Shown here: one piece after another, positions 1 through 11,982 of the stretch
How positions within the stretch are numbered: position 1 is the stretch's first letter
Layout: every line of letters begins with the position of its first letter
Source: Locusta migratoria
Lineage: Eukaryota; Arthropoda; Insecta; Orthoptera; Acrididae
Length of the DNA: 64,000 bases
NCBI GenBank assembly: GCA_026315105.1
Contig: CM048750.1
Span: forward strand, 403,096,502 to 403,160,501
Direction of reading: 5' to 3'
Notes under the pieces: model-generated
What the model was told of the DNA's origin: nothing
The model's database searches: none
Seen by the model: the letters and a program-made list of their open reading frames with translations, nothing else
Translations under genes and position numbers: made by a program

Positions 1-134
1 TGCAACAGACAGTATTCAAGAAATTAGCATTGCTGCAGCACGCCACAATGACGAAATAAAAAGGCTTTGCACAAAGTGTGTCGTCGTTGACTTTCACGGT
101 GACCACTCAAACAATTACGATGTGTGTTGTAACG

Positions 135-440
135 GACTCTCCGCCATGCAGCTACCGAGTCTTACGAAAGGTAGCCTTTGTATTAACTCGGGGTATAAGT
201 TATATGCATTCCACATTTCATTCAATTCAGTCCAGCAGTTTAAGCGTGGAGAGTAACAAACGTTTTTACCCACTGTAAGGTACTCCCGCCATGCAGCGTA
301 CGGTGGCTTCCTAAAGGTATCTCATGTATTAATCAGGGTATAAGCTAGCTCTGTTTCAAATTTCATATCCGTCAAGGCATTTCAGCGTGAAGGCGTAAGA
401 AACGAATTTGCAAAATATAAAGCACCCTCCGCCATGCACC
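135..440. repeat. Tandem array of ~145-bp units
   Basis: The phrase CCGCCATGC recurs at 141, 286 and 429, giving periods of 145 and 143 bp. Between the phrases each unit carries a similar order of words (a GGGTATAAG block, then a TTTCAT block, then an AGCGTG block). The units are diverged. No coding potential is seen. The unit length matches other arrays at 1.5-2.2 kb and 43.6-44.2 kb, although the sequences differ. Confidence 0.7.
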
Positions 441-734
441 ATACGAAGTTAATTCTAGTATGCCTGTAAGCTTTGCAAGGAGTGCAAGAAATGAGCTGAC
501 CAACTTTCATCGCAGTCGGATGTACGGTATGGCCGTGCATAAAGGACAAACATTGGATATGACATGAAGTATGTGTTCGTACAGAGATATACATTTGATG
601 GTACATTTAGTGATACGTGTCGATACTATATGCAGAATATGTTGCGAAGACAGTGAAAAGTGGTAAAGTTAAACATCACAAGATGATGCCTGATGCAGAG
701 GCATCTTCGTTGTGAGCGGTAGACTTCTTTTCAT
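441..734. other. Unannotated AT-rich DNA
   Basis: I see no gene, RNA or recognisable repeat here. The short open frame on the minus strand (382-606) has no recognisable domain. Confidence 0.5.
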
Positions 735-790
735 CTGATGACCCCCGTAGTTAAGTCCCATAAGCTATTAAAACATTTGAACATTTGAAT
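735..790 (+). mobile_element. SINE 3' tail fragment
   Basis: The stretch matches the last ~55 bp of the full SINE at 13157-13351: TGATGACCCC, then GTAGTTAAGTCCCATAAGC, then ACATTTGAAC. The tRNA-like head is absent, so this is a 5'-truncated or decayed copy. From 791 to 1263 nothing further is recognised except GT-rich DNA near 815-845. Confidence 0.7.
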
Positions 791-1263
791 TGTACTTCTT
801 TTCATGATTTCGTGTGTGTGCGTGTGTGGTGGGGTGGGGGGCGGCGGCAGGGGAGTCAGTTACAAAACGCCTCATAAACACCAGGATTTACAAACTTTGC
901 AGGTCCCTAACTACTTCAATTTTCGAATAATTGACGTGTAAATCTGGGTTTTCTCATACGGTGGCCTCTAATTACTTATTACGTCATATCTCCTGAGCTC
1001 TATGTATCGTGTGTTTTTGTTTTTGGGTCAGAAACCTTCGTGGGTGTACGGCGAACTGTTCACCTTTGCAATCGAATGATTTACTTAAAGAATGTGTACT
1101 ACGACGTATTAGTAGCCTTTAACACGTATTAAGATAACTCTACGACGATTAATATTTGTTTCCTAGAATTCTTTCAGGTTGGGCATAAAGTACCCCATCC
1201 TGCGTAGTAGTCAGCGTTACGAAAAACACGTCGGTATTGCGACGGTTAAATCTCAAACAGAGC

Positions 1264-1283
1264 GGGGGGGGGGGGGGGGGGGG
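1264..1283. repeat. Poly-G tract (20 G)
   Basis: An uninterrupted run of 20 G. Similar but shorter G runs occur at 12746-12759 and 59694-59712. Run length in such tracts is unreliable in assemblies. Confidence 0.9.
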
Positions 1284-1334
1284 CACCTGACTCTCCAAAC
1301 TTCGAAACAATATACTCGCGTAATCTCTCTAAAT

Positions 1335-2222
1335 AAAAGGAAGTGTCCCGATTGATTGACTCATCATCGCCCAGCCAAAACCATTGAAGATAGAAACTTG
1401 AAATTTGTGGAGGGCGTTCCTTACTCTGTAGGCGTCATTTAAGAAGCGATTTGTCGATATTCTGTCCGCAAGGGGATGAAATAGGGGATGAAACGTTTTT
1501 GAAAATACGTAGCTATTTAGGCAATTTTGAAACTAGAACTACAAAATTTCGGACTTTATTTCAAGGTTCGAATTTAAGACACGTGTTTCGGCATTTTTTG
1601 AAATTCGACAAATAAGAGGGTAAAATAGGTGACCCAAGAAATTGATTTTCAAAAATATGTTGCTGTTAACTCAAATTTTAAGCTACAACTACGAAACTTC
1701 GGATATGGAATCTTGGTCACGATTAAAAATCCATAATTTTTAATATTTTTGGAAATTCAACAAGTGGGTTAAATAGGGGATCAAAAATTCTTCTTGAAAA
1801 CGTTGCTATTCATACAATATTGAAGCTAGAGCTGCAAAAATTATTTGTTTAGTTGGTTAGACTTTAAAAAATACGTGTTCCGATATTTTTGGAAATTCAA
1901 CCATCAAGGGGGTTGAATTGAAGAGAGGGTGTTTTTCGAAAATCTATTGCTATTTAGGCAATTTTGAAGTTAAAATTTCCAAGTTCCGGATTTGGATTCG
2001 GCGTTCGAATTTAAGACACGTGTTTCGGTATTTTTGGAAATTCGACCAATAAGGGGGTGAAATACGAGATGGAAAAATTGATTTTCAAAAATATGGTGCT
2101 GTTAACTCGAATTTAAGTTATAACTACGAAACTTAAGATACGGATTCTTCATCAGGATTAAAAAGGAACAACTGGTGCACATCAACCAGCCTTCGCATGC
2201 GAAGCAGCGGGGGTTCAGCTAG
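1335..2222 (-). repeat. Dispersed repeat with ~145-bp internal units, copy 1
   Basis: Its high-coordinate end (about 2195-2222) is the reverse complement of the left end of 17629-18085, including the GCTGAACCCCCGCTGCTTCG word. Its low-coordinate end (1335-1450) matches the right end of that copy. The two are therefore copies of one element in opposite orientations. Inside copy 1, a block of the form TTGAAAATAY..TTGCT is repeated at about 1495, 1651, 1793, 1933 and 2081, giving five units of 140-156 bp; copy 2 has about two. There is no open frame. The family is not recognised; a non-autonomous element expanding by internal duplication is the simplest reading. Confidence 0.75.
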
Positions 2223-2664
2223 TAGAAAATAAATTGATGCAGTACATTTGGTCTGCAAAAGGCCGCAAACACGCTATTTGCAGAACGTGCAGCAGAATAC
2301 GGGACTTTGAGGTGTCGCCACGAGTGTCGCGGCCGGCAGGAAACTCCGGGATGCCGCAAGCGGCGGTGTTTGTCGCCGGCTGTTGCAATGTTGCCTGGGA
2401 GGCAAGGGAAGGCAAGGCCTGTTTGCGAGCCGGCGCCTTTCCAAAGTCCCGCACACCGGCAAACGGAAACTGCGGCGGTGGCGGCGAGCTGGGGGCAGCC
2501 TCGTGCTGCTGCTGCTGCTGCTGCCACGGTCCGCCGGAACGCACACTGCACGGGAAGGGCGCAGGCGAGCGGCCGACAGCTCAAACAGCCCCGTGACGAC
2601 ACTGCGCGAGTCCTACACGACCAGCCGCAATGTTGCTGTGCTCTGCAGTCCGGACACTGGTATC
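2223..2664. other. GC- and CpG-rich block, function unknown
   Basis: GC content rises sharply compared with the AT-rich surroundings. Overlapping open frames exist in five or six frames (about 2215-2717), as expected from stop-codon depletion in GC-rich DNA, and a short GCT repeat lies near 2505-2523. No frame gives a recognisable protein. It lies exactly between the 145-bp-unit repeat and a LINE 3' end. It could be part of another repeat or an orphan CpG island. Confidence 0.4.
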
Positions 2665-3358
2665 ACGCACCTCTCCACCCTACTCTATCCTCAGCAAGCC
2701 TCATCGCCTCCTCATAAGAACGGCAATCTACATTTCAAACTGCTTACTGTATTCATCTCTTGGTCTCCCTCTGCGATTTTTACCCCACACTCTTCCCTCC
2801 AACGCAAAGTTCACAATTCCTTGATGTCTAAGAATGTGCCCTACCAATCTATCCATTCTTTTAGTCAAGGTATGCCAGAAATTCCTTTCCTCCCCAATTC
2901 TGTTCAGTACCTCCTAATTCGTTATGCGATCCACCCACCTAATCTTCAGCATTCTTCCGTAGCACCACATTTCAAAACCCTCTATCCTCTTCCTGTCCGC
3001 ACTGTTTATCGTCCATGTTTCACTCCCATACAATAAAACACTCCACACAAATGTCTTCAGACAGGACTTCCTTAGGCTTAATATTCGATATTAACAATTT
3101 TTTTTCAAGAACACTTTTCTACCCATTGCCATTCTCCATTTTATATCCTCTGTACTGCGACCATTATTTATTTTACTGCCCAAGTAACAAAATTCATCTA
3201 CCTCCTTTGTTTCGTTACCTAATCTAATTCCTTCAGCCTGACTTTCTTAGACTGCATTCCATAACCCTTGTTTTGCTATTGTTAATGTTCATCTTATATG
3301 CTCCTTTCGACACACTGTCCATTCCGTTCAGTTGCTCCTCCAGATCCTTTGCTGTCTC

Positions 3359-3816
3359 TCACAGAATTACTATGTCATCAGCAAAACGCAAGGTTTTAAA
3401 TTCTTCGCCCTGAGCTTTAATTTCTTCTCCAAATTTCTCCTTGCTTTCCTTTATAGCTTGCTCAATGCACAAATTCAATAACATTGGAGAAAGGCTACAA
3501 CCCTGTCTTACTCCCTTCCCAACCACTGCATCCCTTTCATGCCCTTCTACTCTTGACAACCGCTGCCTGGTTTTTGTACAAGTTGTAAATAACTCTCCCT
3601 GTATTTCACCCCCGTTGATTTCAAGATCTGAAAGATTGTATTACAGTCAACATTGTCAAAAGCTTTCTCCAAATCTACACAAGCTAGAAATGGAGATTTG
3701 TCTTTCCTTAATCCATCTTCAATAAACCGTAAACTTAGGATTGCCTCACGTATTCCTACATTTCTCCTGAATCCAAACTGGCCCTCCCCAAGGTCGGCAT
3801 CTACCAGCTTTTCCAT
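3359..3816 (-). pseudogene. RTE-like reverse transcriptase core fragment
   Basis: Two overlapping open stretches (3816-3547 and 3559-3359) are joined by one frameshift near 3555. They cover RT palm motifs: a glycine-rich FGFRRN block, the VDLEKAFD block with the first catalytic aspartate, a KGVRQGCSLSPML block, and FADDIVIL with the paired aspartates. This enzyme copies element RNA into DNA at a nicked chromosomal target. The frameshift and the lack of a continuous frame on either side show that the gene is inactive. Confidence 0.85.
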
Positions 3817-4671
3817 CCTTCTGTAAATAATTCCTGTTGAAATTTTGCAACCATGACTTATTAAACTGATGGTTCTTTAATTTTGACACCTGTCTGCACC
3901 TACTTTCTTTGAAATGGGGATTATTACAGTTTTGTTAAAATCTGATGGTATTTCCCCTGTCTTGTGCATCTTACACATCAGGTGAAATAGTTCTGTCATA
4001 GCTTGGTCTCCCAGAGACTTCAGTAGTTCTGAGGGAATGTCGTCCACTCAAGGGGCCTTGTTTCGTCTTACGTCTTTCAGTGCTGTCAAATTCATCTCAG
4101 TATAGTATCTCCTAATTCTTCATCTACATCATCTTCCCTTCATACAGTATTTTCCCTAAGTTCAATAACATTATAGAGCCCCTCTAAATACTCTTTCCAT
4201 CTTTTGGCTTTCCCTTCTTTGCTGAGAACTGGTTTTCCATCTGATTTCTTTATATTCATACAGCTGCTTTTCATGTCTCCAAATGTTTATTTTTCCCTAT
4301 TTATACATTCTTCTATAGACTGCATTCGCCTTCTAGCCACTCCTGGTCAGCTATTTTGTAGTTTCTGTAACTCATTTTAGTCGTCTGTACTCCATTTTGC
4401 CTGTTTCATTTACTGCATTTTTATATTTCCTCTCATCAGTTAAATTTAGTATTTTCTGTGACATACAAGGATTTTTTGTAGGTCTTGCCTTTCTATTTTG
4501 TTCTCATCTGCCTTCACTATTCTGTGGTACCCATTCCTCCTCTGTTTTATTTTCCCCCGGTTTCTGTCAATTGTTGCGGAAAGCTCTCTGTGAAACTGTC
4601 AAGAACTTGAGGTTCCTTGAATTTATCCAGGTCCCATCTCCTTATCCTACGTTTTTGATGTTTTTTCAGTT

Positions 4672-5645
4672 TCAACACTGGTTCAGCCGACCAGTTGCAT
4701 AAAATGGTTTACATCTATAAACCTTTACCCAAGTTTCGGCAAAATTAATTTTGCCTTCTTCAGAAGGATACCTAATGAAAACGTGACACACAAATATGAA
4801 AAATAGTAAAATAAAAGTGTTTCTAACATAAGAAATTAAAATTACAGCATAGGTGAAATTGTACTTACAATAAAGCTCACATTAAAAAGTTGTTAAAATG
4901 TGGCTGACTACATGTCAATAGATTAAAATTTTAAAATTTAAAAACAATGTCGCATTATAAAATTTTGGAGCATGTCCACACATGTCGAGTGAGCACTGCG
5001 TACTGGCAAAGGTGATAGAGCCCTAGTGACGTGCGCCCGCACTAGGTGGCGCCAAGAGGGCTGATGGGCGTGCGCGCAGTCGCGGACGCCAATGAATTTG
5101 ACAAGCAGGAACTATGTGTAATATGGTACTGAAGGAATCATAAAATAAAATGGGAAATAAGATGCAAAGAAGTTTGAAGCCGAGCTATGTGGGTGGCAGA
5201 ATATATATACGCGCGAACACGCAAAAATTAAAGAAAAGTTAGAAAATATTCAGTGGCCAGATATAGTGCATGCACCACAAACTACAAACAGCACGCACAC
5301 GGTGGGAGGGAACGGTTTATATTTTTCTGGTGTTGTGATATGTGGACATGCTCCAAAATTTTATGTGACATTGTTTTTAAATTTTAAAATTTTAATCTAT
5401 TGACATGGAGTCAGCCACATTTAAACAACTTTTTTAATGTGAGCTTTATTGTAAGTACAATTTCACCTATGCTGTAATTTTAATTTCTTATGTTAGAAAC
5501 ACTTGTATTTTACTATTTTTCATATTTGTGTGTCACGTTTTCATTAGGTATCCTTCTGAAGAAGGCAAAATTAATTTTGCCGAAACCTGGGTAAAGGTTT
5601 ATAGATGTAAACCATTTTATGCAACTGGTCGGCTGAAACTGTTGA
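4672..5645. mobile_element. Foldback element with ~310-bp terminal inverted repeats
   Basis: The left arm (about 4672-4983) and right arm (about 5337-5645) are reverse complements over roughly 310 bp with few mismatches; for example GGTTTACATCTATAAACC and GAGCATGTCCACA recur inverted. The ~350-bp middle (4984-5336) is more GC-rich and has no open frame. The element interrupts the minus-strand RTE copy, whose sequence resumes near 5700. The extreme ends are ragged (TCAACA near both ends) and I cannot define a target-site duplication with certainty. It is non-autonomous; the transposase family that moved it is unknown. Confidence 0.85.
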
Positions 5646-6159
5646 CTCTTGGATCGTGTTCCACCGTTGCTGAATTGCAGCCATGTTTAAAATTTTGTTT
5701 TTGAGTTTGTCTACAGTTCACGGCAAACAAGTTATGGTTAGTGTATATCTGCCCCTGGATACGTCTTACAGTTTAAAACCTGGTTCCGAAATCTGTTTTA
5801 CTATTGTAAAATCTATCTGGTACCTTTCGGTGTCTCCTGGTCTCTTCCACATATACTAACTTCTTTCATGATTCGTAAACCAAAGTGTTTATTATGTTCC
5901 GTGCAAAATTATACCTAGTGATCTCCTCTTTTATTCCTTTTATACAGTCCATATTCACCTACTACTTTTCCTTTTCCTACTACCGAATTCGTCTTCCATA
6001 ATTGCATGAATAACTTTCTTTACCTCCTCATACATTTCTTAGACATCATCGGCAGAGCTAGTGGGCAAATAACCTGTACAAATATGGTCGATGTTGGATT
6101 CCTTTCTATCTTGACTACGATTATGCGATCACTGCGCTGCTCATAGTTTACCCGCATTC

Positions 6160-6429
6160 CTAGTTTGTCAGACCTACTCCCGTAATACCCACAACTGATT
6201 TTGTATTTATAATCCTGTACTCGCCTGACCAGAAATCCTGTTCCTCTTCCCTCTGTACTTCACTAATCCCCACTATATCTAACTTCAGCCTGTCCAGTCC
6301 CCTTTCGAAATTTTCTAGCATCCATACCCGATTAAGGGATCTAACATTCCACGACCCGATCCGTAGAATGGCAGTGTTGTCTTTCCTGATGATCACATCT
6401 TCCTGAGTAGTCCCCGCCTGTAGATCCAA
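6160..6429 (-). pseudogene. RTE-like AP endonuclease N-terminal fragment
   Basis: The 89-residue stretch contains RIGSWNVRSLN (the Asn-bearing first motif of the exonuclease-endonuclease-phosphatase fold) and VGISEVQREEE (the Glu-bearing second motif). This domain nicks target DNA to prime reverse transcription. It is the 5' coding end of the minus-strand RTE copy, and the same region is seen at 34640-34860 in the plus-strand copy. It ends in stops before the SDH motif, so it is a relic. Confidence 0.8.
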
Positions 6430-6480
6430 ATTGGGGGATTATTTTACCTCCGGAATATTTTACTCGAGAGGATGCCGTCA

Positions 6481-7101
6481 TATGTTCATACAGTAGAGCT
6501 GCAAGTCCTTGGTTTCAGCCGTTCGCAGTAGCTGTGTGGCAACGCCACATTAGCCGATGTTACAAGGCCAGCTCAGTCATTCATACTGTTGCTGCAACAT
6601 GAACTGCTCGACCGTGCAGTATTGGCGTCAAGCTTTGTCGCGCAGTCACTGGGCTTTCGGCTCTGAAAGCTCCTGTCGACGGTCTTTAGTCGGATGGCTT
6701 GCACACTGACAAGTCAGTGTCCCAGTATTGAAATCGGCAGCCGCTTACGGAACGGCTCCCCACGTGTTACTTTTAACTGTTCGATTCAGATGTGTCGGTC
6801 CAGCTCCTCCAGGCTATTTCTACCGCCGCAGCGACGTCATAGATTTTTCGCAGGATTCCCGATATTCGCGCTACACTACTGACACTATCGTATTGGACAG
6901 TCCCCATCTCATTGCTACCGTGGCCGTGATGTGTGCCATCTCTCGCAAGCGGACTGTAACACGTCCACAGTCACTTAAAAGCTGGCACTGTAGCAGCAAT
7001 GACCGGCCTAACGTCTTTTGTTATGTGATCGTTGCCGAAGCAGCGCCGTACTCTGAGCGTTTATACACATTCCTGGACCAGTTGGAAGCCAACTTTGAAT
7101 A

Positions 7102-7141
<40 letters not shown>

Positions 7142-10100
7142 GCTCGGAAATCGTTATTCCAGATTCAAAGTATAAGATGCCAGTATTTTTCATGTAGCTA
7201 TGCTTTTGATTCCGTGGTGAGAACACAGGTTTTTGGGGCTATCACGGAGGTTTTGACTAAAAAATTATTTGCACAAGGCAAAAATTGCATTTTCTATCGA
7301 TTTGAAATTAGTAAGTGGAAATAACTGCGCCTCATCACATGTCAAACCCCACCTGGCGTGAAACAAAGCTTGGTTCATAGCACTGATATGCAGATTACTA
7401 TTTTTTTCTGCGCATCCCACGCATGGAATGCTGTTGTGGATACATTGCTCACTGTCCGCCGTACTTTTGTATCGACAGGTACGCATTAAATAAGACATTT
7501 TCTATGTAAAATAGTTGATGCTTTCGTCACAAAATGCTTTGTGGGCTCAATTACATTCGTTCCTGCGGATGTGTGTGTAAATTGTTAAATTAAAATGCGT
7601 TGTTAAGTACCCCTATGGTTTGCATTGTACTTATAGTTCGCAAACGTTGTTTCCACTTTCTTGCATTTGATGGAGAACTTTAGTTAACCGCTTTTAACAG
7701 AATTTGTATTCTATGTTATTACTTGTTTTAGGTATGTAACTGTGATACCGATTTGGTCGGCTGTTAATGAGAATGCTGTCTAACCTTAAGACATTGTAAA
7801 TTGAAGATGCAAAAAAAAAAAGTATTATTCTGTGGGGAGTTGAAAAAGTTGGTCTTCCTCTGCAGTTTGTATTGCTGTAACAGATGGAACAAATACTGAA
7901 ACGATTAGTTTTTTTACAGGGTAAAGACGTACTACATTGTTAGGTGGAGATATTGGAGCTTCCTACCTAAATCGTTGCGTACATACAGTGGCGAATGTAG
8001 CATATATTTCAGAGGTGCGGGGGTAGGGGGCAAGATTAATGGAAAGTTAAGTGGTGACCACATATTATTTTGTATAAGTTTTGCTGCTCATATTCAGAGG
8101 ATAATTTTACTTTGCTGAAATCAAGCTTTACTGATTGGCGATAACTATGAACTTGACGCCACTAACCCCCCCCCCCCCCTGTCCCACCTTCAGCTATACA
8201 GGCAAGTGTGACTTTCTCCCACGCCGGTGCCTTCTCGTATCATTATTAAAATAATTCAGATACCGTCGTTACTTTTTTCTATATATTAGTTGTTTCGGGC
8301 CACTGGTAGAGATACTTATTAAAGCAGCACTACATATTATAATGAAGTTCCCTCTAGATACGAGCAAAATATAAAAACTGTTACTCGTGGGTTGAAATAT
8401 CTATAAGCTAGCCCAATCCCGTCTGATAAATTCGGTTTAAAACACTTAAAGGTAGCTTCGTACCAATACACGATGTAAATATCAGGCCGAGATGGTGCTG
8501 AAAATTGAAAACACGCTAAATACTGTGGTTTATAATTACTAGCGTTTGAGAAATACTGATAAATTCTCTCCGTGGAATTAATATGATATTGATATTCAAG
8601 CGTGAAACAGCACATGAAATGTTCATCCAAGATAGCTGACAACAATGGCAAGAAATAAAAATGGCAACAAATATACTTGAACCGTTATTATTCCTAGAAT
8701 GTTGTCTGCTTCTACATAACCCTGCCATACTTTCGCAGTAAAATTGTCACCCCTGAAAAACACTGATCAACAGTTTCTTAAATACTGTAAGATTTGTGGT
8801 CCTCAGTATGTAAAAACCCGACTCAAATTCCTTCTCTCGTCGATTGCGACATCACTGCATCGTATTCATTTCTAACACGTACAATAAACACACGTAAAGG
8901 CTCACGCGTAAAGGCTCACGCGGCACGACACTTTCCACCTCCAGCGCGTCCACCGAAACACTGAAACTCAGCCATGGAAGGTGCTAAATGTTATCCTCTA
9001 CTTAACTCGATACTTCTCTGCACTCCGCTCAAAGACGCAAATAAATTTCCAGATTGAAATTTTTGCCCCATTTATTTTGAAAAGAAATTAAAATATCCTT
9101 AACATTTCCAGAGCACAGTTTGGGAAACTCTGATGTAAAGCTTTAACAGGTCGAAATATGCATAATGAGATTTTATGTATGCAATGTCGTTGGAAATTGG
9201 TTAGATGTTTTTGCAGAAGTAATGCTGACTGCCTGTGCGCGCAGTTGAACGACGGCCGTCATGCCTTCCAAATGCCCGCTGTCATATTCTATGGCCTCTA
9301 GCCACTTCCCCGTCGAGTAAGTATGGGTTCTGGTGTGTAACTCTGAAATAAGGCGCACTTCGCCAGACGTAGCACGAAATGTTACGTAGATAGTGGCGTT
9401 TCCCTTGTTTTGAAGGTTGTGTGCAGAATGTGATCAGGATAGCAATAAAGCAGTGGACTGGTGTAAAGGGCCCTCCGCCGAGTGCCGTCCTAACTGTGCA
9501 GACACCGCCGCGCCTCTCGTTCAAATGTCAGAAATTGTATCGCAGTCGGGTGAAAGGTGTGGCCTCGCGTAAGAAGATTCTGATCCGAAATAAGGACCCT
9601 CCCCTCATACAAATAACGAATTTAGATTTTTCAGCTGTTGCTTTCCGTTTTCCTAATGCAATGCCTTACGTAAATTTGCAAGAAATATGTTATATGAAAT
9701 AAATTGCAGCGCCAGGGAAGCGTCCTAAACAGAATACAGTGAGTTTCGACGCCTAACGTGTCCCTGCCTCTCCAGTTACCCAACCGGATAAAGAGGACCA
9801 CAGTGGAAGCAGAAATCACGTGTCTTTTCTGACGACTCCGCACGCGGTTAAGCGATGAAGACTAGCTTAGAACTCACAATGAAAAAGTTGTGGTCCCAGC
9901 TTGTATAGTACACGTGACCTTTCGCTCTTCCACCGAGAACTTTGCCGCTATCCCAGACTTCCACTTGAAGATCAACGCCTAACACTTAGCGAACCTAATT
10001 CAAACCTTTAATCTGCAATAAAACTAATATTGTGGTTTTTATTAGCCCTGATTTCATCGTGGACTGTCTTTTGAGTTGTAGAAAATTGTCAGCAATAAGT

Positions 10101-10148
10101 CGTAAGTATTTTGTTTATTCACATCTGCATTTCGTTGCTTAACACAGT
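6481..10148. other. Long stretch without recognisable genes
   Basis: No supported gene or classified transposon is visible. A 37-base poly-A tract occurs at 7103-7139, perhaps the tail of an unidentified retroposed sequence on the + strand, but no known 3' end precedes it. There is a poly-C run near 8167-8179 and a short direct duplication (AAAGGCTCACGCG, about 8896-8920). Open frames of up to 198 codons at 6728-7324 owe their length to the poly-A run. Confidence 0.45.
7103..7139 (+). repeat. Poly-A tract (37 A)
   Basis: An uninterrupted A run that could be the tail of a retroposed transcript or simple slippage. No polyadenylation signal or recognisable LINE or SINE end was found just upstream. 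Confidence 0.85.
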
Positions 10149-10216
10149 TAAAACAAATATCTTTCCGACCTCCAAGTTGGTTACGTGCAACAAGGAGGTC
10201 GAAAAGATATGTTTTA
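10149..10216. other. Small imperfect hairpin (68 nt)
   Basis: The left arm (10149-10173) and right arm (10194-10216) are complementary except for one or two mismatches and a bulge, with a ~20-nt loop. The size resembles a microRNA precursor, but nothing else supports a functional RNA; a tiny MITE relic is as likely. Confidence 0.5.
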
Positions 10217-10649
10217 AATGTTCGTTTTATGCATTGATAATGATCAGTGATGGAAATCTAGAACTGAATGAACAAAATATTTGCGAGTAAATGCTGGCAA
10301 TATTTTACTAATACTGTGGTTATTAACTGAGACTTTATCTTTTATGTTGGACCAAATCACACACATTGTCCAAAATTTCATTAAGATTCCAATGAGTTCT
10401 TACGAATTTTTCATCCTCTGTACTGCGACCACAATGTTATTTTACTTCCCAATTCACAAAACTAATCTACGTTTGTTTCGTTACCTAATCTAAATCGTTC
10501 AACATCGCCTGATTTTCTGGGACTAAATTCCATTATCTTTGTTTTGTTCTTGTTAATATTCAACTTATACTCTCCTTTAACGCACTGTCCATTTCATTCA
10601 GATGCTCTTCCAGTTCCTTCGCTGTCTCTGACAGAATTGAAATGTCGTC

Positions 10650-10852
10650 GCCGGCCGCGGTTGCCGCGGAGACTGAGGCGCTCCAGTCACGGTTTGCACG
10701 GCCACTACGGTCGGGGGTTCGAATCCCCCCTCGGGCATGGATATTTGTGCCGTCCTAGTTCGTAAGTAGTTCATAAGTAGTTTGTAAGTTTAGGGACTGA
10801 TGACCCCGTAGTTAAGTCCCATAAGCTTAACAAACATTTGAACTTTTTTTTT
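10650..10852 (+). mobile_element. tRNA-derived SINE, full length, with target-site duplication
   Basis: The head carries a B-box (GGTTCGAATCC) and, in the sister copy, a good A-box (TGGCCGAGGGG), the split polymerase III promoter of a Ser/Leu-type tRNA. The body runs into a TGATGACCCCGTAGTTAAG tail and a short T-rich end. The 11-bp word GAAATGTCGTC flanks it on both sides (10639-10649 and 10853-10863), a target-site duplication showing insertion into the RTE relic. SINEs are non-coding and rely on a LINE for movement. Confidence 0.93.
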
Positions 10853-11411
10853 GAAATGTCGTCAACAAAATTGTTTTTATTTCTTCACCCTGAACTTTAA
10901 TTCCTTCTGTGAATTTTCCCTTGTTTCCCTTCACCCTTGCTCATTGTAAAAATAATTGAATAACATGGGAGAAAGACTACAACGCTATCTTACGTACTTC
11001 CTTACCAAAACTTCCCTTTCATACGCTTCGACTCTGAATCACTTGCCGTTCGCTTCATTTTATCCCCGCTGGCTTCAGAATTTGAAAGATTGGATACCAG
11101 TCAGTATCGTCAATGTAGTTTTGTCTTCCCTTAATCTCAAAGTCGTAAGGTGATTATTGCCTTCCGTGTTAGTGTATTTATCCTAAATCCAAACTCATCT
11201 TCCCCCAAGGTCAACTTCCAGCAGACATCTATTCTTCTGAAAACTTGTCTTCAAATTTTGCATGCCTGACTTTTTAAACTGTTGATTCTGTAATTTTCAC
11301 AACTGTTTGCGCCTGCTTTCTTTGGAATGGTGATTATTACATTTTTCTTAAAGTCTAAGGTTATTTCGCCTATCTCATACATCTTGCACAACAGGTGGAG
11401 TAGCTTAGTCA

Positions 11412-11413
<2 letters not shown>

Positions 11414-11460
<47 letters not shown>
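11414..11460. repeat. (CT)n microsatellite
   Basis: About 23 CT dinucleotides inside the minus-strand RTE relic, at a place where sister copies have no such repeat. Confidence 0.95.
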
Positions 11461-11462
<2 letters not shown>

Positions 11463-11982
11463 CATTGTTCCGGCATACGTCCTTCAGTGCCCTGTTAAAT
11501 TCTTCTCTCAGTATGATACATCCTGTTTCATCTTCATCTGATCCTCTTCACTTCCTTCAATATTGTCTCGAATTTCATTTCTTTCATAGAGACGCTCTAT
11601 ACAGGTTGTCCCAGTTATCTTGCTCACCGAAAATCTCTGAAATCGCAACAGCTATTATAAAAATACTTTCACCGTTATCAATGTAAGGCAGGGGTTCAAT
11701 GAATGTAAATATTTTGAAACATTCTAAAACGAAAGCATATGTTTAACACAAACTTGGGTTTTAAATGGACGCCTTATAGTATTTCATCAGCAATCTAAAA
11801 CATGACAAATCACGTAAACAATGGCGTTGACTGCACCGTAATAACCAATTACATCAGGAGATATTGCGAAGCGAAACGCGCGGCTAGCGTAAGCTCTGAG
11901 GCTCATGAATGCATATATGAGTAATTCGTTAAGTATAGGTCACGACCGGTCTCGGGATTGTCCATCCGCAGATGCTTAAAAC

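Larger units (their letters stand above)
2665..6480 (-). mobile_element. RTE/BovB-like non-LTR retrotransposon, decayed (copy a)
   Basis: On the minus strand the order is endonuclease, reverse transcriptase, 3' end. The endonuclease start is at 6429-6160, with the RIGSWNVRSLN motif of RTE-type AP endonucleases. RT core blocks lie at 3816-3547 (FGFRRN, then VDLEKAFDNVD) and at 3559-3359 (GVRQGCSLSPMLLNLCIEQA, then LRFADDIVIL). FADD is the catalytic aspartate box. The rest is scattered with stops and frameshifts, so the copy is dead. The 3' end near 2665-2700 matches the 3' end of the plus-strand copy at 34610-37405. A 1-kb foldback element (4672-5645) splits it. RTE/BovB assignment is from motif style; the reading as a LINE is secure. 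Confidence 0.85.
10408..11610 (-). mobile_element. RTE/BovB-like LINE relic (copy b)
   Basis: This is nucleotide-similar to 3140-4190 in copy a: the same blocks from the ATCCTCTGTACTGCGACC word, through the FADD region, to the region upstream of the RT core, all on the minus strand. It is heavily decayed, with no open RT frame longer than a few dozen codons. It contains a SINE (10650-10852) and a CT microsatellite (11414-11460). Both ends are truncated relative to copy a. Confidence 0.8.

Noticed and set aside
2215..3036. Up to six overlapping open frames including one of 217 codons
   Set aside because: Stop codons are depleted by GC richness; the longest frame then runs into the antisense of a LINE 3' end. 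No frame shows a domain.
6728..7324. 198-codon open frame
   Set aside because: It is extended through a 37-base poly-A run coding for lysines; no domain.
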